This document shows positions 1-7,000 of a DNA stretch of 7,657 nt, one piece after another. The notes under the pieces were generated by a model. It made no database searches and was not told the origin of the DNA. It worked only from the letters and a program-made list of their open reading frames with translations. A program made the translations under genes and the position numbers. The stretch comes from Verrucomicrobia bacterium 12-59-8. GTDB lineage: Bacteria > Verrucomicrobiota > Verrucomicrobiae > Verrucomicrobiales > Verrucomicrobiaceae. The stretch lies in assembly GCA_002279765.1 (NCBI GenBank), contig NCCR01000203.1, forward strand, positions 1 to 7,657, given 5' to 3'. Position 1 is the stretch's first letter, and each line of letters begins with the position of its first letter.

Positions 1-664
1 GGGATTTGGCGGCGGCGCTGCGGTCTTTGAGGGCGGAGTAGATGTCGCCGCCGAGGAGGGAGGAGATGTCCACTTTGATCTTTTCGCGGCCGGCTTCGTT
101 CTCGTTGATCTCGTCGCCGTTGATCGGTCCCGCCTGGTATTTGGGGAACATGATGGCGACCTCGGGGCAGACGCGGGAGCAGGCAGGGCAGTTGGTCTTG
201 CAGTTGTCGTTGTTCTGCACCTGGATCTTGTTGTCGTCGCTGACGCCATAGACATCGAAGAGGCAGAAGCTGAGGCACTGCATGCAGTTGGTGCAGCGGG
301 AGTAGTCGATGACGGGGAACCAGGGCTTCCACTTGCCGGGTTCGTTCATGGTTTTCTCGCCACGGGATTTGTCCACCAGCGCGACGATGGCGTCAGGCTC
401 CAGGCCGGTGATGTCGCAGGTGTCGATGGTGATCTTGCCGGTGGCGTCTTCCAGCGCGGGGGCTTTGCCCTCAAAGGCGCCGAGCACGAGGAGATTGCGC
501 TCGTCATGCGGCATGGCTGGCGCGCCGAAGCTGCTGCGGGTGACGGTGTAGCCTTTGTCGAGCAGGGCCATCATGACCTTGGCACGAGACTCGGCGGGAA
601 GCTGGATGCTGCCATTTCCTTCGTAGAGGACGACGCGGAGCGGGCGGTGGGTGTGGGTGATCAT
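1..664 (-). CDS. Double 4Fe-4S ferredoxin-domain protein, partial at 3' end
   Basis: Probable electron-transfer protein carrying two [4Fe-4S] clusters. The reading frame starts at the ATG at 664 and runs off the window edge with no stop (221 codons seen). Residues 1-115 form an alternating beta/alpha N-terminal domain (hydrophobic strands near residues 9-14 and 57-62) that I cannot assign to a family. The ferredoxin module follows: Cys124, 127, 130 and 134 (C-x2-C-x2-C-x3-C, in SRCTNCMQC) and Cys155, 159, 162 and 166 (C-x3-C-x2-C-x3-C-P). The three-residue first gap in the second cluster is slightly unusual. A tail of at least 50 residues follows the second cluster. No signal peptide or membrane segment is visible, so it is probably cytoplasmic. 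It lies 81 bases downstream of the HdrA-like gene on the same strand, which suggests a two-gene redox unit. No Shine-Dalgarno is visible; a heptamer repeat occupies the leader. The iron-sulfur assignment is firm; the redox partner and pathway are unknown. Confidence 0.85.
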   Translation of the reverse strand, partial: MITHTHRPLRVVLYEGNGSIQLPAESRAKVMMALLDKGYTVTRSSFGAPAMPHDERNLLVLGAFEGKAPALEDATGKITIDTCDITGLEPDAIVALVDKSRGEKTMNEPGKWKPWFPVIDYSRCTNCMQCLSFCLFDVYGVSDDNKIQVQNNDNCKTNCPACSRVCPEVAIMFPKYQAGPINGDEINENEAGREKIKVDISSLLGGDIYSALKDRSAAAKS

Positions 665-675
665 GGCGCGTCGGT

Positions 676-710
676 TAAAGTTCCAAGTTTGAGGTTTAAA
701 GTTTCAAGTT
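676..710. repeat. Five tandem degenerate heptamers
   Basis: Five 7-base units stand in perfect register on the plus strand, each ending in GTT, with consensus T-M-A-A-G-T-T. TAAAGTT occurs twice (676-682 and 697-703); the others are CCAAGTT, TGAGGTT and TCAAGTT. On the coding (minus) strand they read AACTTNA-like and end 12 bases before the ferredoxin ATG. They therefore fill the leader where a ribosome-binding site would normally be. This is a short tandem array, not a CRISPR, because it has no spacers. Confidence 0.75.
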
Positions 711-745
711 GCCGGAGGTCTCGGTTTGATGCGGAGCGCGGAGGG

Positions 746-1090
746 TCAGGCGGCGGTTGCTGGCTCGGCGTTGAGGAGGGCGTCGGCGATTTCCTGCGCG
801 GTCTGGGTGCGCATGTTGAGGATCTCGGTGTCTGCAGGCAAGGGGAAGCCGGCCTGCTGGAAAAGGCCTTTCACGGCACGGGGATAGCAGGCGGCGATGC
901 GGAGCTTGCCGCAGGAGGCGATGGCCTGCAGGCGGGGGTCGCGATGCGCGGCCATCTCGCAGAGATCGGAGACTGTTTCAAAGCTGGCGTTCGAGTCGCA
1001 GAGTTTCTGCAGGACTTCGTTTTTAACGCCGGTGGGAACGACCTGGGCGTAGGCGCAGCGGCAGTAGAGGATGGTGGCGGGGGTGCTCAA
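746..1090 (-). CDS. Small cysteine-rich HdrA N-terminal-like protein
   Basis: Probable small iron-sulfur protein of 114 residues. The frame contains no ATG start. I chose the TTG at 1090 because it lies just before the first predicted strand (ILYCRCAYA). Other possible starts are GTG at 1147 and TTG at 1180, which would add up to 30 residues of unconserved-looking sequence. Cysteines are at 10, 12, 31, 44, 60 and 68. The order C-x-C near the N-terminus, a middle cysteine (DLCE), then AACYPRA followed by LFQQAG and a late LNMR recalls the N-terminal segment of heterodisulfide reductase subunit A (strand-CxC, then a cysteine, then a conserved CxPR and NIR). Full HdrA has a flavin domain, which is absent here. 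With the ferredoxin gene 81 bases downstream it probably forms an electron-transfer pair. The stop is the TGA at 746-748. The gene is convincing from its cysteine pattern; the HdrA relation is by eye only, and the substrate is unknown. Confidence 0.65.
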   Translation of the reverse strand: MSTPATILYCRCAYAQVVPTGVKNEVLQKLCDSNASFETVSDLCEMAAHRDPRLQAIASCGKLRIAACYPRAVKGLFQQAGFPLPADTEILNMRTQTAQEIADALLNAEPATAA

Positions 1091-1182
1091 AAGGGCGCTG
1101 GAAAAGGTGGGGAACAGTGTGGGCTCAGGTGGCGTGCTACGCAACACCGGCGAAGCAGGGCATGACGAATTCAGGCACAAAG

Positions 1183-1211
1183 CACAAAGTCGGCGCAGGG
1201 CCGACTTTGTG
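1183..1211 (-). terminator. 12-bp stem-loop after the response regulator gene
   Basis: The perfect inverted repeat CACAAAGTCGGC (1183-1194) pairs with 1200-1211 across a 5-base loop. It lies 29 bases beyond the regulator's stop codon on the minus strand. The following bases in transcription order (CTTTGTGCCT) are only modestly T-rich, so it may terminate weakly, protect the 3' end or need Rho. The GCACAAA unit next to it is itself duplicated (1175-1188). It separates the regulator from the iron-sulfur genes. Confidence 0.55.
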
Positions 1212-1240
1212 ATTTGGCGGGAATCGATTTGTACGAAGGC

Positions 1241-2596
1241 CTACGAGGTGGTCTTGCGCTCGACGTTGAGGCCCATCTTGCGGTAGAGGGTGGCGATGGA
1301 GACGCCGAGCATGCTGGCGGTCTTTTCGCGGGAGCCGCTGTTGTACTTGAGCGTCTCCTGAATGAAGGCGCGCTCTTGCCCCTTGATGAAGTCATCAAGC
1401 GTGGAGCCGATGGGGAGCTTGGTGATACCCTCGGTGGTGGAAGGGGTTGGAATCTCGATCTGTTGAGTGACTTTGGCCGGCAGGTCGGAGGGGCGGACAC
1501 GGTCGCCTTCCGCAAAGGCGCAGGCGCGTTCGATGGCATTGCGCAGTTCGCTGACGTTGCCGGGCCAGTTGTACTTCTCCAGGAATTCGATGGCACCAGT
1601 GTCGATGGTCTTGGGCTTGGTGTCGGTGCGGTCGGCGAGGTCTTTGAGGAAATGCTCGACGAGGGGACGAACGTCCACACGGCGCTCACGCAGCGGCGGG
1701 ATCTTGAGGGGAACGACGGAGAGCTTGTAGTACAAGTCTTCGCGGAACTTGCCTGCTTTCACGGCGTCTTCGAGAGACGTCGTGCTGGAGACCACGAGGC
1801 GGAAATCTGCGCCACTGGAGCCATTGCCCCAGCCTTTCTTTGACTGCGCTTCATCCAGAAAGGTGTTCAACTGGGCCTGGATGCGGGCCGGGAGCTGATT
1901 GACCTCCGCCAGATGGATGGTGCCACCGGAGGCGCGATTGAAGATGGCGGTCTGGCCGAAGAGCTCGGTTTCGAGCGCATCTTCCGGCATGGCGCTGCAT
2001 TGCAGTTCCTTGTAAGGAGAGCTGCTGCGGCGGCTGGCCTCATGCAGCGCCCGGGCGACCATGTGCTTGCCTACGCCGAATTCGCCTTCGAGGAGGACCG
2101 GGCTGTCGTTGTTGGCCACGCGGCGGACGATGTCAAAAATGCGCTGAATGGCATCGCTGTGGCCGATGAGTTTCGAAGATGAGGCGGAACGCAGCGTGGA
2201 GCTGGGAATGCTGGTGGGGGTGGCGGCGGCGATGCCGTTGCGCTGCAGGGCCTGATTCACCGTTTTGATCAGATCGCCCAGATCGAAGGGCTTGGTGAGG
2301 TAGTCGAAGGCGCCCAGGCGCATGGCTTCCACGGCGGTTTCCACGCTGCCATGGCCGGTGACCATGATGACGGCGGTGCTGGGGAACTGATCCCGGCACA
2401 TGCTGACGAGATCCAGTCCGTTTACATCGCCAATGCGCAGATCCACAATGACGAGGTCAGGCTGGTTGGAACGGATGGCCGCAATGCCGTCAATGCCGGT
2501 GGTGCAGCCAAAAACTTGGTGACCCGCAGCTTTGCAAAGCTTGGTCATGAGTTCGAGAATGGCGGCTTCGTCGTCTATGATTACTAGTTTAGCCAT
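1241..2596 (-). CDS. NtrC-type response regulator with degenerate AAA+ domain
   Basis: Two-component response regulator, 451 residues, built as receiver, AAA+ and Fis-type helix-turn-helix. The start is the ATG at 2596 (MAKLVIIDDE); longer versions only add sequence unlike a receiver. The receiver (1-120) has Asp8/Asp9, phosphoacceptor Asp52, Thr80 and Lys102, all as expected, so phosphorylation is likely. The AAA+ domain (about 143-375) keeps Walker A (GEFGVGKH, Lys177), one arginine finger (Arg285 in FREDLYY) and the sensor II region (WPGNVSELRNAIERA). Three features are abnormal. The GAFTGA loop is missing: ELFG (211-214) runs almost straight into the FNRASGGT segment. The Walker B aspartate is Ala230 (HLAE in place of the usual LDE). 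The second finger position is Lys291. The C-terminal Fis-like helices (about 400-445, ending ATLYRKMGL) should bind DNA. It is therefore unlikely to be a normal sigma-54 activator. No sensor kinase is in the window. No Shine-Dalgarno is visible upstream. Confidence 0.93.
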   Translation of the reverse strand: MAKLVIIDDEAAILELMTKLCKAAGHQVFGCTTGIDGIAAIRSNQPDLVIVDLRIGDVNGLDLVSMCRDQFPSTAVIMVTGHGSVETAVEAMRLGAFDYLTKPFDLGDLIKTVNQALQRNGIAAATPTSIPSSTLRSASSSKLIGHSDAIQRIFDIVRRVANNDSPVLLEGEFGVGKHMVARALHEASRRSSSPYKELQCSAMPEDALETELFGQTAIFNRASGGTIHLAEVNQLPARIQAQLNTFLDEAQSKKGWGNGSSGADFRLVVSSTTSLEDAVKAGKFREDLYYKLSVVPLKIPPLRERRVDVRPLVEHFLKDLADRTDTKPKTIDTGAIEFLEKYNWPGNVSELRNAIERACAFAEGDRVRPSDLPAKVTQQIEIPTPSTTEGITKLPIGSTLDDFIKGQERAFIQETLKYNSGSREKTASMLGVSIATLYRKMGLNVERKTTS

Positions 2597-2636
2597 ATTA
2601 TTATCGTGAAGTGAGAGGCATGGTTGATTGTTAAAT

Positions 2637-2665
2637 AAGCTAAACGTTTCGCAGGATTGCGTCAA
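2637..2665 (-). promoter_or_regulatory. Putative sigma-70-like promoter of the response regulator
   Basis: On the minus strand, TTGACG (plus-strand 2660-2665) and TAGCTT (2637-2642) are separated by 17 bases, fitting a -35/-10 pair with a good -35 and a weak -10 (three of six). Transcription would start near 2630, leaving a leader of about 35 bases before the ATG at 2596. The -35 overlaps a small dyad, ATTG-CGT-CAAT (2656-2666). The surrounding bases are markedly more A/T-rich than the coding regions. This is a prediction by eye. Confidence 0.35.
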
Positions 2666-2671
2666 TTTAAG

Positions 2672-2689
2672 ATTCTCAAAAAAGAGAAT
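2672..2689. promoter_or_regulatory. Inverted repeat upstream of the regulator promoter
   Basis: ATTCTC (2672-2677) and GAGAAT (2684-2689) are perfect 6-bp arms around six A residues. The element lies 6 bases upstream of the putative -35 (2660-2665), where an activator or autoregulatory site would be expected. It could also be a weak hairpin. The regulator's own Fis-type domain is a candidate binder, but nothing in the sequence proves this. Confidence 0.35.
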
Positions 2690-2883
2690 GAGGTCATTTG
2701 GGGGCGCGCAGGAACCCAGATGCAAGTGCTGTCAGAGCCTGATTGGATGGCCTTTTCAGGTCCTCAGCCGCGCAGCAGGGGCGCTTTGTAAACCAGGATT
2801 TTATGCGGTGAGGCTGGGGCATCGCAACTCTTGTTCCCTACGAGGGTTTCTTCTCCCGCAGCCAACCTCAACAGCACTCTCAC

Positions 2884-3855
2884 ATGAAATCCAAAACCAA
2901 CCAACTCGCCTGGCTTTGTGGTGCTCTCGCTCTCAGCGTCGCCCCATTGCAAGCCCAAGAATCCAAGTCCGCAGATCAGCCGCCTGCGGCTGCGCAACCT
3001 CTTCCCGCAGCTCCCAAAGCAGACGCCCCGCCCGCGCCTGCGCGGCGTGATCAGCCGCGTCCGGACGAACGCCGGGAGAGCGCTGCACCCAGTCCTGACA
3101 ACCTGCGCGAGCCGCAACGCCGCCCAGAAATGGGAGGCCAGCGCGATGGCGCACAGCCGCAGCGCGACGGGCAGCGTGGACCGGTGAATCCCCCCAACGC
3201 AGGCAATCGCAATCCCGATCAGGGCCCTGGACACGAAGGCTTTCGCCGTCCGCCCATGGAGGGGCAGCGCGGTGGCGAGCCTCAGCGGGGGGACTCGCGG
3301 CCGCAGGACAATCGTGGCCCGATGAGTCCCCAACACGAAGGTAATCGAGATCAGGAGCATGCGGGACGCCAAGAACACTTTCGCCAGCCCCAGGGACCGC
3401 GTGGCAAGGAACAGGGAGGCTTCCGGCCTCGCGCAGAAGGCCGTGGTCCGCAGTCATTTGCGCAGCGCGGAGGGGCTGGTTCACCGCGTGGTGGCGAAGG
3501 CTTTCGCCCGCCTCAGTGGGGCCCGCAGCGTGAGCAGATGCACCGTGGTCGTGGTCCCCAGGGCAGGATGGGGAATCGGTTTGGCGGGCGTCAGCAGCCG
3601 CAGCAGTTCGGCAGACCGCGTCAGGGGTCGAAATTCGGAGGTCAACGCCGTCCTGAACCCCGTTTTGAACAGCGTCGCGGCCCCGCCCCGCAGCAGTTTG
3701 GGTCACAACGCGGTGGTGAGCGCAATGGCTCAGGCTCCCAGAACTTTGAGCGCCCGATGCACCAGCCCCAGCATGGTGGGCAGGGACAGCGTGGCCAGCC
3801 GCCGATGAATCATGAGCGTGGCCGCGAAGGCCCGCCGCGTGATCGCAGCGTGTGA
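2884..3855 (+). CDS. Secreted Arg/Gly/Pro/Gln-rich disordered protein
   Basis: Exported low-complexity protein of 323 residues, function unknown. The ATG at 2884 gives a clear Sec signal peptide: a basic start (MKSK), a hydrophobic core at residues 8-20, and a probable signal peptidase I cut after Ala24 (LQA|QE). The mature chain is almost wholly Pro, Arg, Gly, Gln, with some Asp, Glu, His and Asn, very few hydrophobic residues, and no cysteine. It should be intrinsically disordered and strongly basic. Motifs recur imperfectly: GPGHEGFRRPP, SPQHEGNRD, GGEGFRPPQWGPQ, and many RGG, QRG and GPQ units. The only start of lipoprotein type would need a lipobox cysteine near residue 24, which is absent, so it is probably periplasmic or released. 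It is transcribed divergently from the response regulator and ends 29 bases before a strong terminator, so it is likely a single-gene unit. No Shine-Dalgarno is visible. The signal peptide and sustained composition argue that this strand is the coding one. Confidence 0.8.
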   Translation: MKSKTNQLAWLCGALALSVAPLQAQESKSADQPPAAAQPLPAAPKADAPPAPARRDQPRPDERRESAAPSPDNLREPQRRPEMGGQRDGAQPQRDGQRGPVNPPNAGNRNPDQGPGHEGFRRPPMEGQRGGEPQRGDSRPQDNRGPMSPQHEGNRDQEHAGRQEHFRQPQGPRGKEQGGFRPRAEGRGPQSFAQRGGAGSPRGGEGFRPPQWGPQREQMHRGRGPQGRMGNRFGGRQQPQQFGRPRQGSKFGGQRRPEPRFEQRRGPAPQQFGSQRGGERNGSGSQNFERPMHQPQHGGQGQRGQPPMNHERGREGPPRDRSV

Positions 3856-3884
3856 CACTTGCGGGTGTTGAACTCCATGGCTTG

Positions 3885-3913
3885 GCGGCCCGGGGCACCG
3901 GGCCGCTTTTTTT
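3885..3913 (+). terminator. Strong intrinsic terminator
   Basis: GCGGCCCGG (3885-3893) pairs perfectly with 3898-3906 across the 4-base loop GGCA and is followed at once by seven T residues (3907-3913). It lies 29 bases after the stop codon of the secreted protein gene. It ends that transcript, so the downstream transporter needs its own promoter. Confidence 0.93.
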
Positions 3914-3943
3914 GCGTCTTTGAGAGGGGCATTCGCGTCTCGT

Positions 3944-3968
3944 GAGTTGTGTTTGTACAAACGAACTC
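3944..3968. promoter_or_regulatory. Palindromic operator-like site before the transporter
   Basis: The core GTTTGTACAAAC (3951-3962) is a perfect 12-bp palindrome. It is flanked by GAGTT (3944-3948) and its complement AACTC (3964-3968), with two bases on the left and one on the right breaking the symmetry. There are no T residues after it to suggest termination. It lies between the upstream terminator and the transporter start, overlapping the putative -35, as expected for a repressor operator. The binding protein is unknown. Confidence 0.5.
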
Positions 3969-3974
3969 CATAGT
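3947..3974 (+). promoter_or_regulatory. Putative promoter of the ABC transporter
   Basis: TTGTGT (3947-3952) and CATAGT (3969-3974) are 16 bases apart and resemble weak -35 and -10 elements. A start near 3981 would leave a leader of about 37 bases before the ATG at 4018. The pair is supported mainly by location: it follows a strong terminator and coincides with a palindrome. The exact elements are uncertain. Confidence 0.3.
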
Positions 3975-4017
3975 CCCACTGCCCGCAGTCCTGACGGAGT
4001 GCCACGAAACCCACTGC

Positions 4018-7000
4018 ATGAGCTTGGTCAAAAAACTCGCCAAAAAGTTCAACACGAAAGCGCAGACCTCTGCGAACGGAGTTCATGGCCCGGCTGAGCT
4101 GCCATGGTGGTCGCCGGAGCGTTGGGCACATCTTTGGAATGGGCAGCCGCAGGTGTCCGCCGCCTCTGCCGCCACCGCCAACACCATGCTGCCGGTGCTG
4201 ATCGAAGTCTTTGCGGCTTTCAGCAAACTGGACGGAAACATCGAGGAGGAAGAAGTCGAATCCAGCCTCGGCTACCTGCGCTACGATTACCCTGAGGCGA
4301 TCTACGCTGACATGCGCCGCCTTTACTTTGAGGCATTGCAGGAGCCGCAGGATCTGACGCAGCGCGCGAAAGAACTCAGCCACAAACTCAGCCAGGAGCA
4401 GAAAATCCTGCTGGGCGTGCAGTTGTACCTGCTCATCTCACGCGCGCAGCAGAATCAGCGGCAGATGGTGGAGTTCTACCTCTTCATGACGAATCTGGGC
4501 ATTGCCGCCCAGGCCATCGACATTGTCTATCAGCTCAATGCCGGAGACAAACCGCCGGAAGAGGGGTTTTCCACCAAGGGCGGGCAGCCTCTCGATACGT
4601 TGCGCATCGGTGCCACTAAGAACTGCGACGTGCTGCTGCGCTCCCTTTCAGATGACTGCTCGGTGGTGGCGTTCCGGTTTCAAAACCTAGTGCTGCTGAA
4701 AAACACGGGCAGCATTTCCATCCTGGTGCGCAGTCGTCGGCAGCCGCCTGGAGAGTTCTCGCGGTTATATCCCGGAGAGCGTGTGGTGCTTGAGGACGTG
4801 ACCCTGGACTACAATGACCTGATCACCTACTTCAACTCCAAGAAGACGCTGTCAGGCACGCAGATCTACCTGACGCTCACGGAGAATGGCAGCGCAGAAA
4901 TCGCCCCGCAGCGCACGCGGGGCACCAACCTGCGCCTCAGCTTCGGCCTGGGCGTCACGGTGGAGGCTCTGCGCACGACCAAAGCGACGCTCAATGGCGT
5001 GGTGCTCAGCAGCGGCACGGTGGTGGAGGCTAGCATTGAGGACAGCATCATCGCTCATGGAGAAGTGGAAATCGCCCTGCGCGATCTGCGGGTGCGTGCG
5101 CAGGAGTTTGGCGGACAGTTCCGGCTGGAAGGCAGCCGCAACACCTACCTCGTTTCCAACAAGCCCGAACTGCTGGACGAAGGCGACATCCTGCTCTCTG
5201 AAGACACCGATGGTGAGATCTTGCTGCGCATTGAGTGCAACTACGCACAGAAAACCGGCGTGCTCGAAGTGCTACGCTCCTCGCGTCCGCTCTACATCGG
5301 CCTAATACCGGTGCGCGACCGCATCACGCTCAATGACGGTGATACCATCACGCTGGGCGAAGGCCAGTACCTGCGCTGTCACTTTGCCGATCGCATCATC
5401 GAAGAGGAGCGCAATACCGTGCGTCAGATCGAGGTGCGCGAACTCAGCCACCGCTTTGACGGCCGCGACACCGCGCAGGATGGCGTGAGCTTCATCGCCC
5501 GCCGTGGCGAGATGATTTGCGTCATGGGACCCAGCGGCTGCGGCAAAAGCACCCTGCTGCGCATTCTCGGTGGGCAGCTCAAACCCAAAGGTGGCGAGGT
5601 GCTGATGAACGGCCTCGCGCTGTATGACAACCTGCACAATCTCACGCCCTACATCGCCTACATTCCGCAGGAGGATGCCTTTGACCCTTTGCTCAAGGTG
5701 CAGGAAAACCTCGACTTCTCGGTGGCGGTACGCTGTCCGCATTTGAAAACCGAGGAACGACGCAAGCGCGTGGATGCCAAGCTCGCAGAACTCGGCCTGG
5801 CCGACCTGCGTGACAGACTGGCAGGCACTCCGCAGCAGAAATTCCTCAGCGGCGGCGAGCGCAAGCGTCTCAATGCGGGCCTCGACATGATCGGCATCTC
5901 CGACGTGTACCTGTTCGATGAGCCGACCTCAGGCCTGTCCTCTAAGGACAGCGAGCACGTGCTCGAAATCATCCGCAGTCTGGCGCGCAACAAGATCGTC
6001 ATCACTTCCATCCATCAGCCCAGTTCGCGACTGCTGCAGATGTTTGACAAGGCCCTGCTGCTCGACAAGGGCGGCAAACTTGCCTACTTCGGCACGCCGC
6101 AGGGCATGATCGAGTACTTCTGGCGCGTGTATCACACGGAGACCGGCCAAGTCGGCGATGCCGATGCCCAGCCGCCGGACAAGCTCACGCCGGACTTCGT
6201 CTTCGATGTACTCGAAACGCCGCTGCGTGACATCAGCGGCGACATCATCCATGAGCGCAGCGCAGACGGGCATCTCGTGGCCGCACGCCGCTTTCCGCCG
6301 AACTTCTGGCGCGACTCCTACCAGCGCCATCTTATCATGGAGAGCATGGCGAAGCAGAAGGCCGCGCCGGGCAGCACCAGCCTCATCGCCCGGCCAAAGC
6401 GGGATGAAAGCCAAAGCGCCAGTCGCATGCGCAGCACGCCAAAGCCGCCGAAGCACACCTTTCGTGAGGAGAGCATCCTCTTCTTCACCCTGCTGAAGCG
6501 CGCCTTCCTCAGTAAGCTGCGCAATCGTACGAACCTGCTCACGACCCTGCTCGAAGCTCCATTGCTCGCCTATCTCATCTCCAGCGTGCTCAAGTACTCT
6601 GAGGAGGAGAACTACACTTTTGCCACCGCCTTCCACATCCCGACGTATCTTTTCATGAGCCTGGTCGTGGCCATGTTTCTGGGGCTCACCAACAGCGCTG
6701 ATGAAATCATTCGTGACCGCCACACCCTGAGCCGCGAGCGCAATCATAACCTGCGTACGTTTTACTACCTCTGCGGCAAGATCATCTCGCTCTCCACCTT
6801 CGCGCTCGCCCAGTGCGTGATCTACCTGCTCATCGGCAACTGGGTGCTCGAAATCCGCGACATGTTCCTCATTCACCTGTGGTGGATGTTCCTCACCTCG
6901 CTCACCGGTGTCTGCCTCGGCCTCTTCATCTCCAGCATTGTCAGTGACAACCGCACGGCGGTGAACGCCATCCCGCTCCTCCTCATTCCGCAGATCATTC

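Noticed and set aside
676..710. CRISPR array
   Set aside because: The units are 7 bases long and directly adjacent, with no spacers.
506..1165. Plus-strand open frame of 219 codons over the two iron-sulfur genes
   Set aside because: It crosses the gap between the two minus-strand genes and both their coding regions; its product is low-complexity Gly/Ala-rich with no motif, whereas the minus frames show clear cysteine clusters.
1214..1843. Plus-strand open frame of 209 codons opposite the response regulator
   Set aside because: It is the antisense shadow of the conserved AAA+ and helix-turn-helix coding sequence; no recognisable protein features.
2776..2804. Promoter for the secreted protein gene (TTTTAT at 2799-2804)
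   Set aside because: The -10-like hexamer has no acceptable -35 at 16-18 bases upstream, so I do not call it.
2933..3979. Long minus-strand open frame (348 codons) opposite the secreted protein gene
   Set aside because: It is longer than the plus-strand gene but has no domain sense, runs through the strong plus-strand terminator, and is explained by GC-rich codons of the opposite strand. The plus frame has a signal peptide and coherent composition.
3914..4017. Riboswitch or structured leader RNA before the transporter
   Set aside because: The space is only about 100 bases and shows one short palindrome but no conserved riboswitch core or anti-terminator arrangement that I can recognise.
3730..4383. 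Minus-strand open frame of 217 codons between the secreted protein and the transporter
   Set aside because: It spans the terminator, the palindrome and parts of two well-supported plus-strand genes and has no coherent features.
5929..6876. Minus-strand open frame of 315 codons opposite the transporter
   Set aside because: The plus frame is an unbroken ABC ATPase and permease here; the minus frame is a GC-driven shadow.
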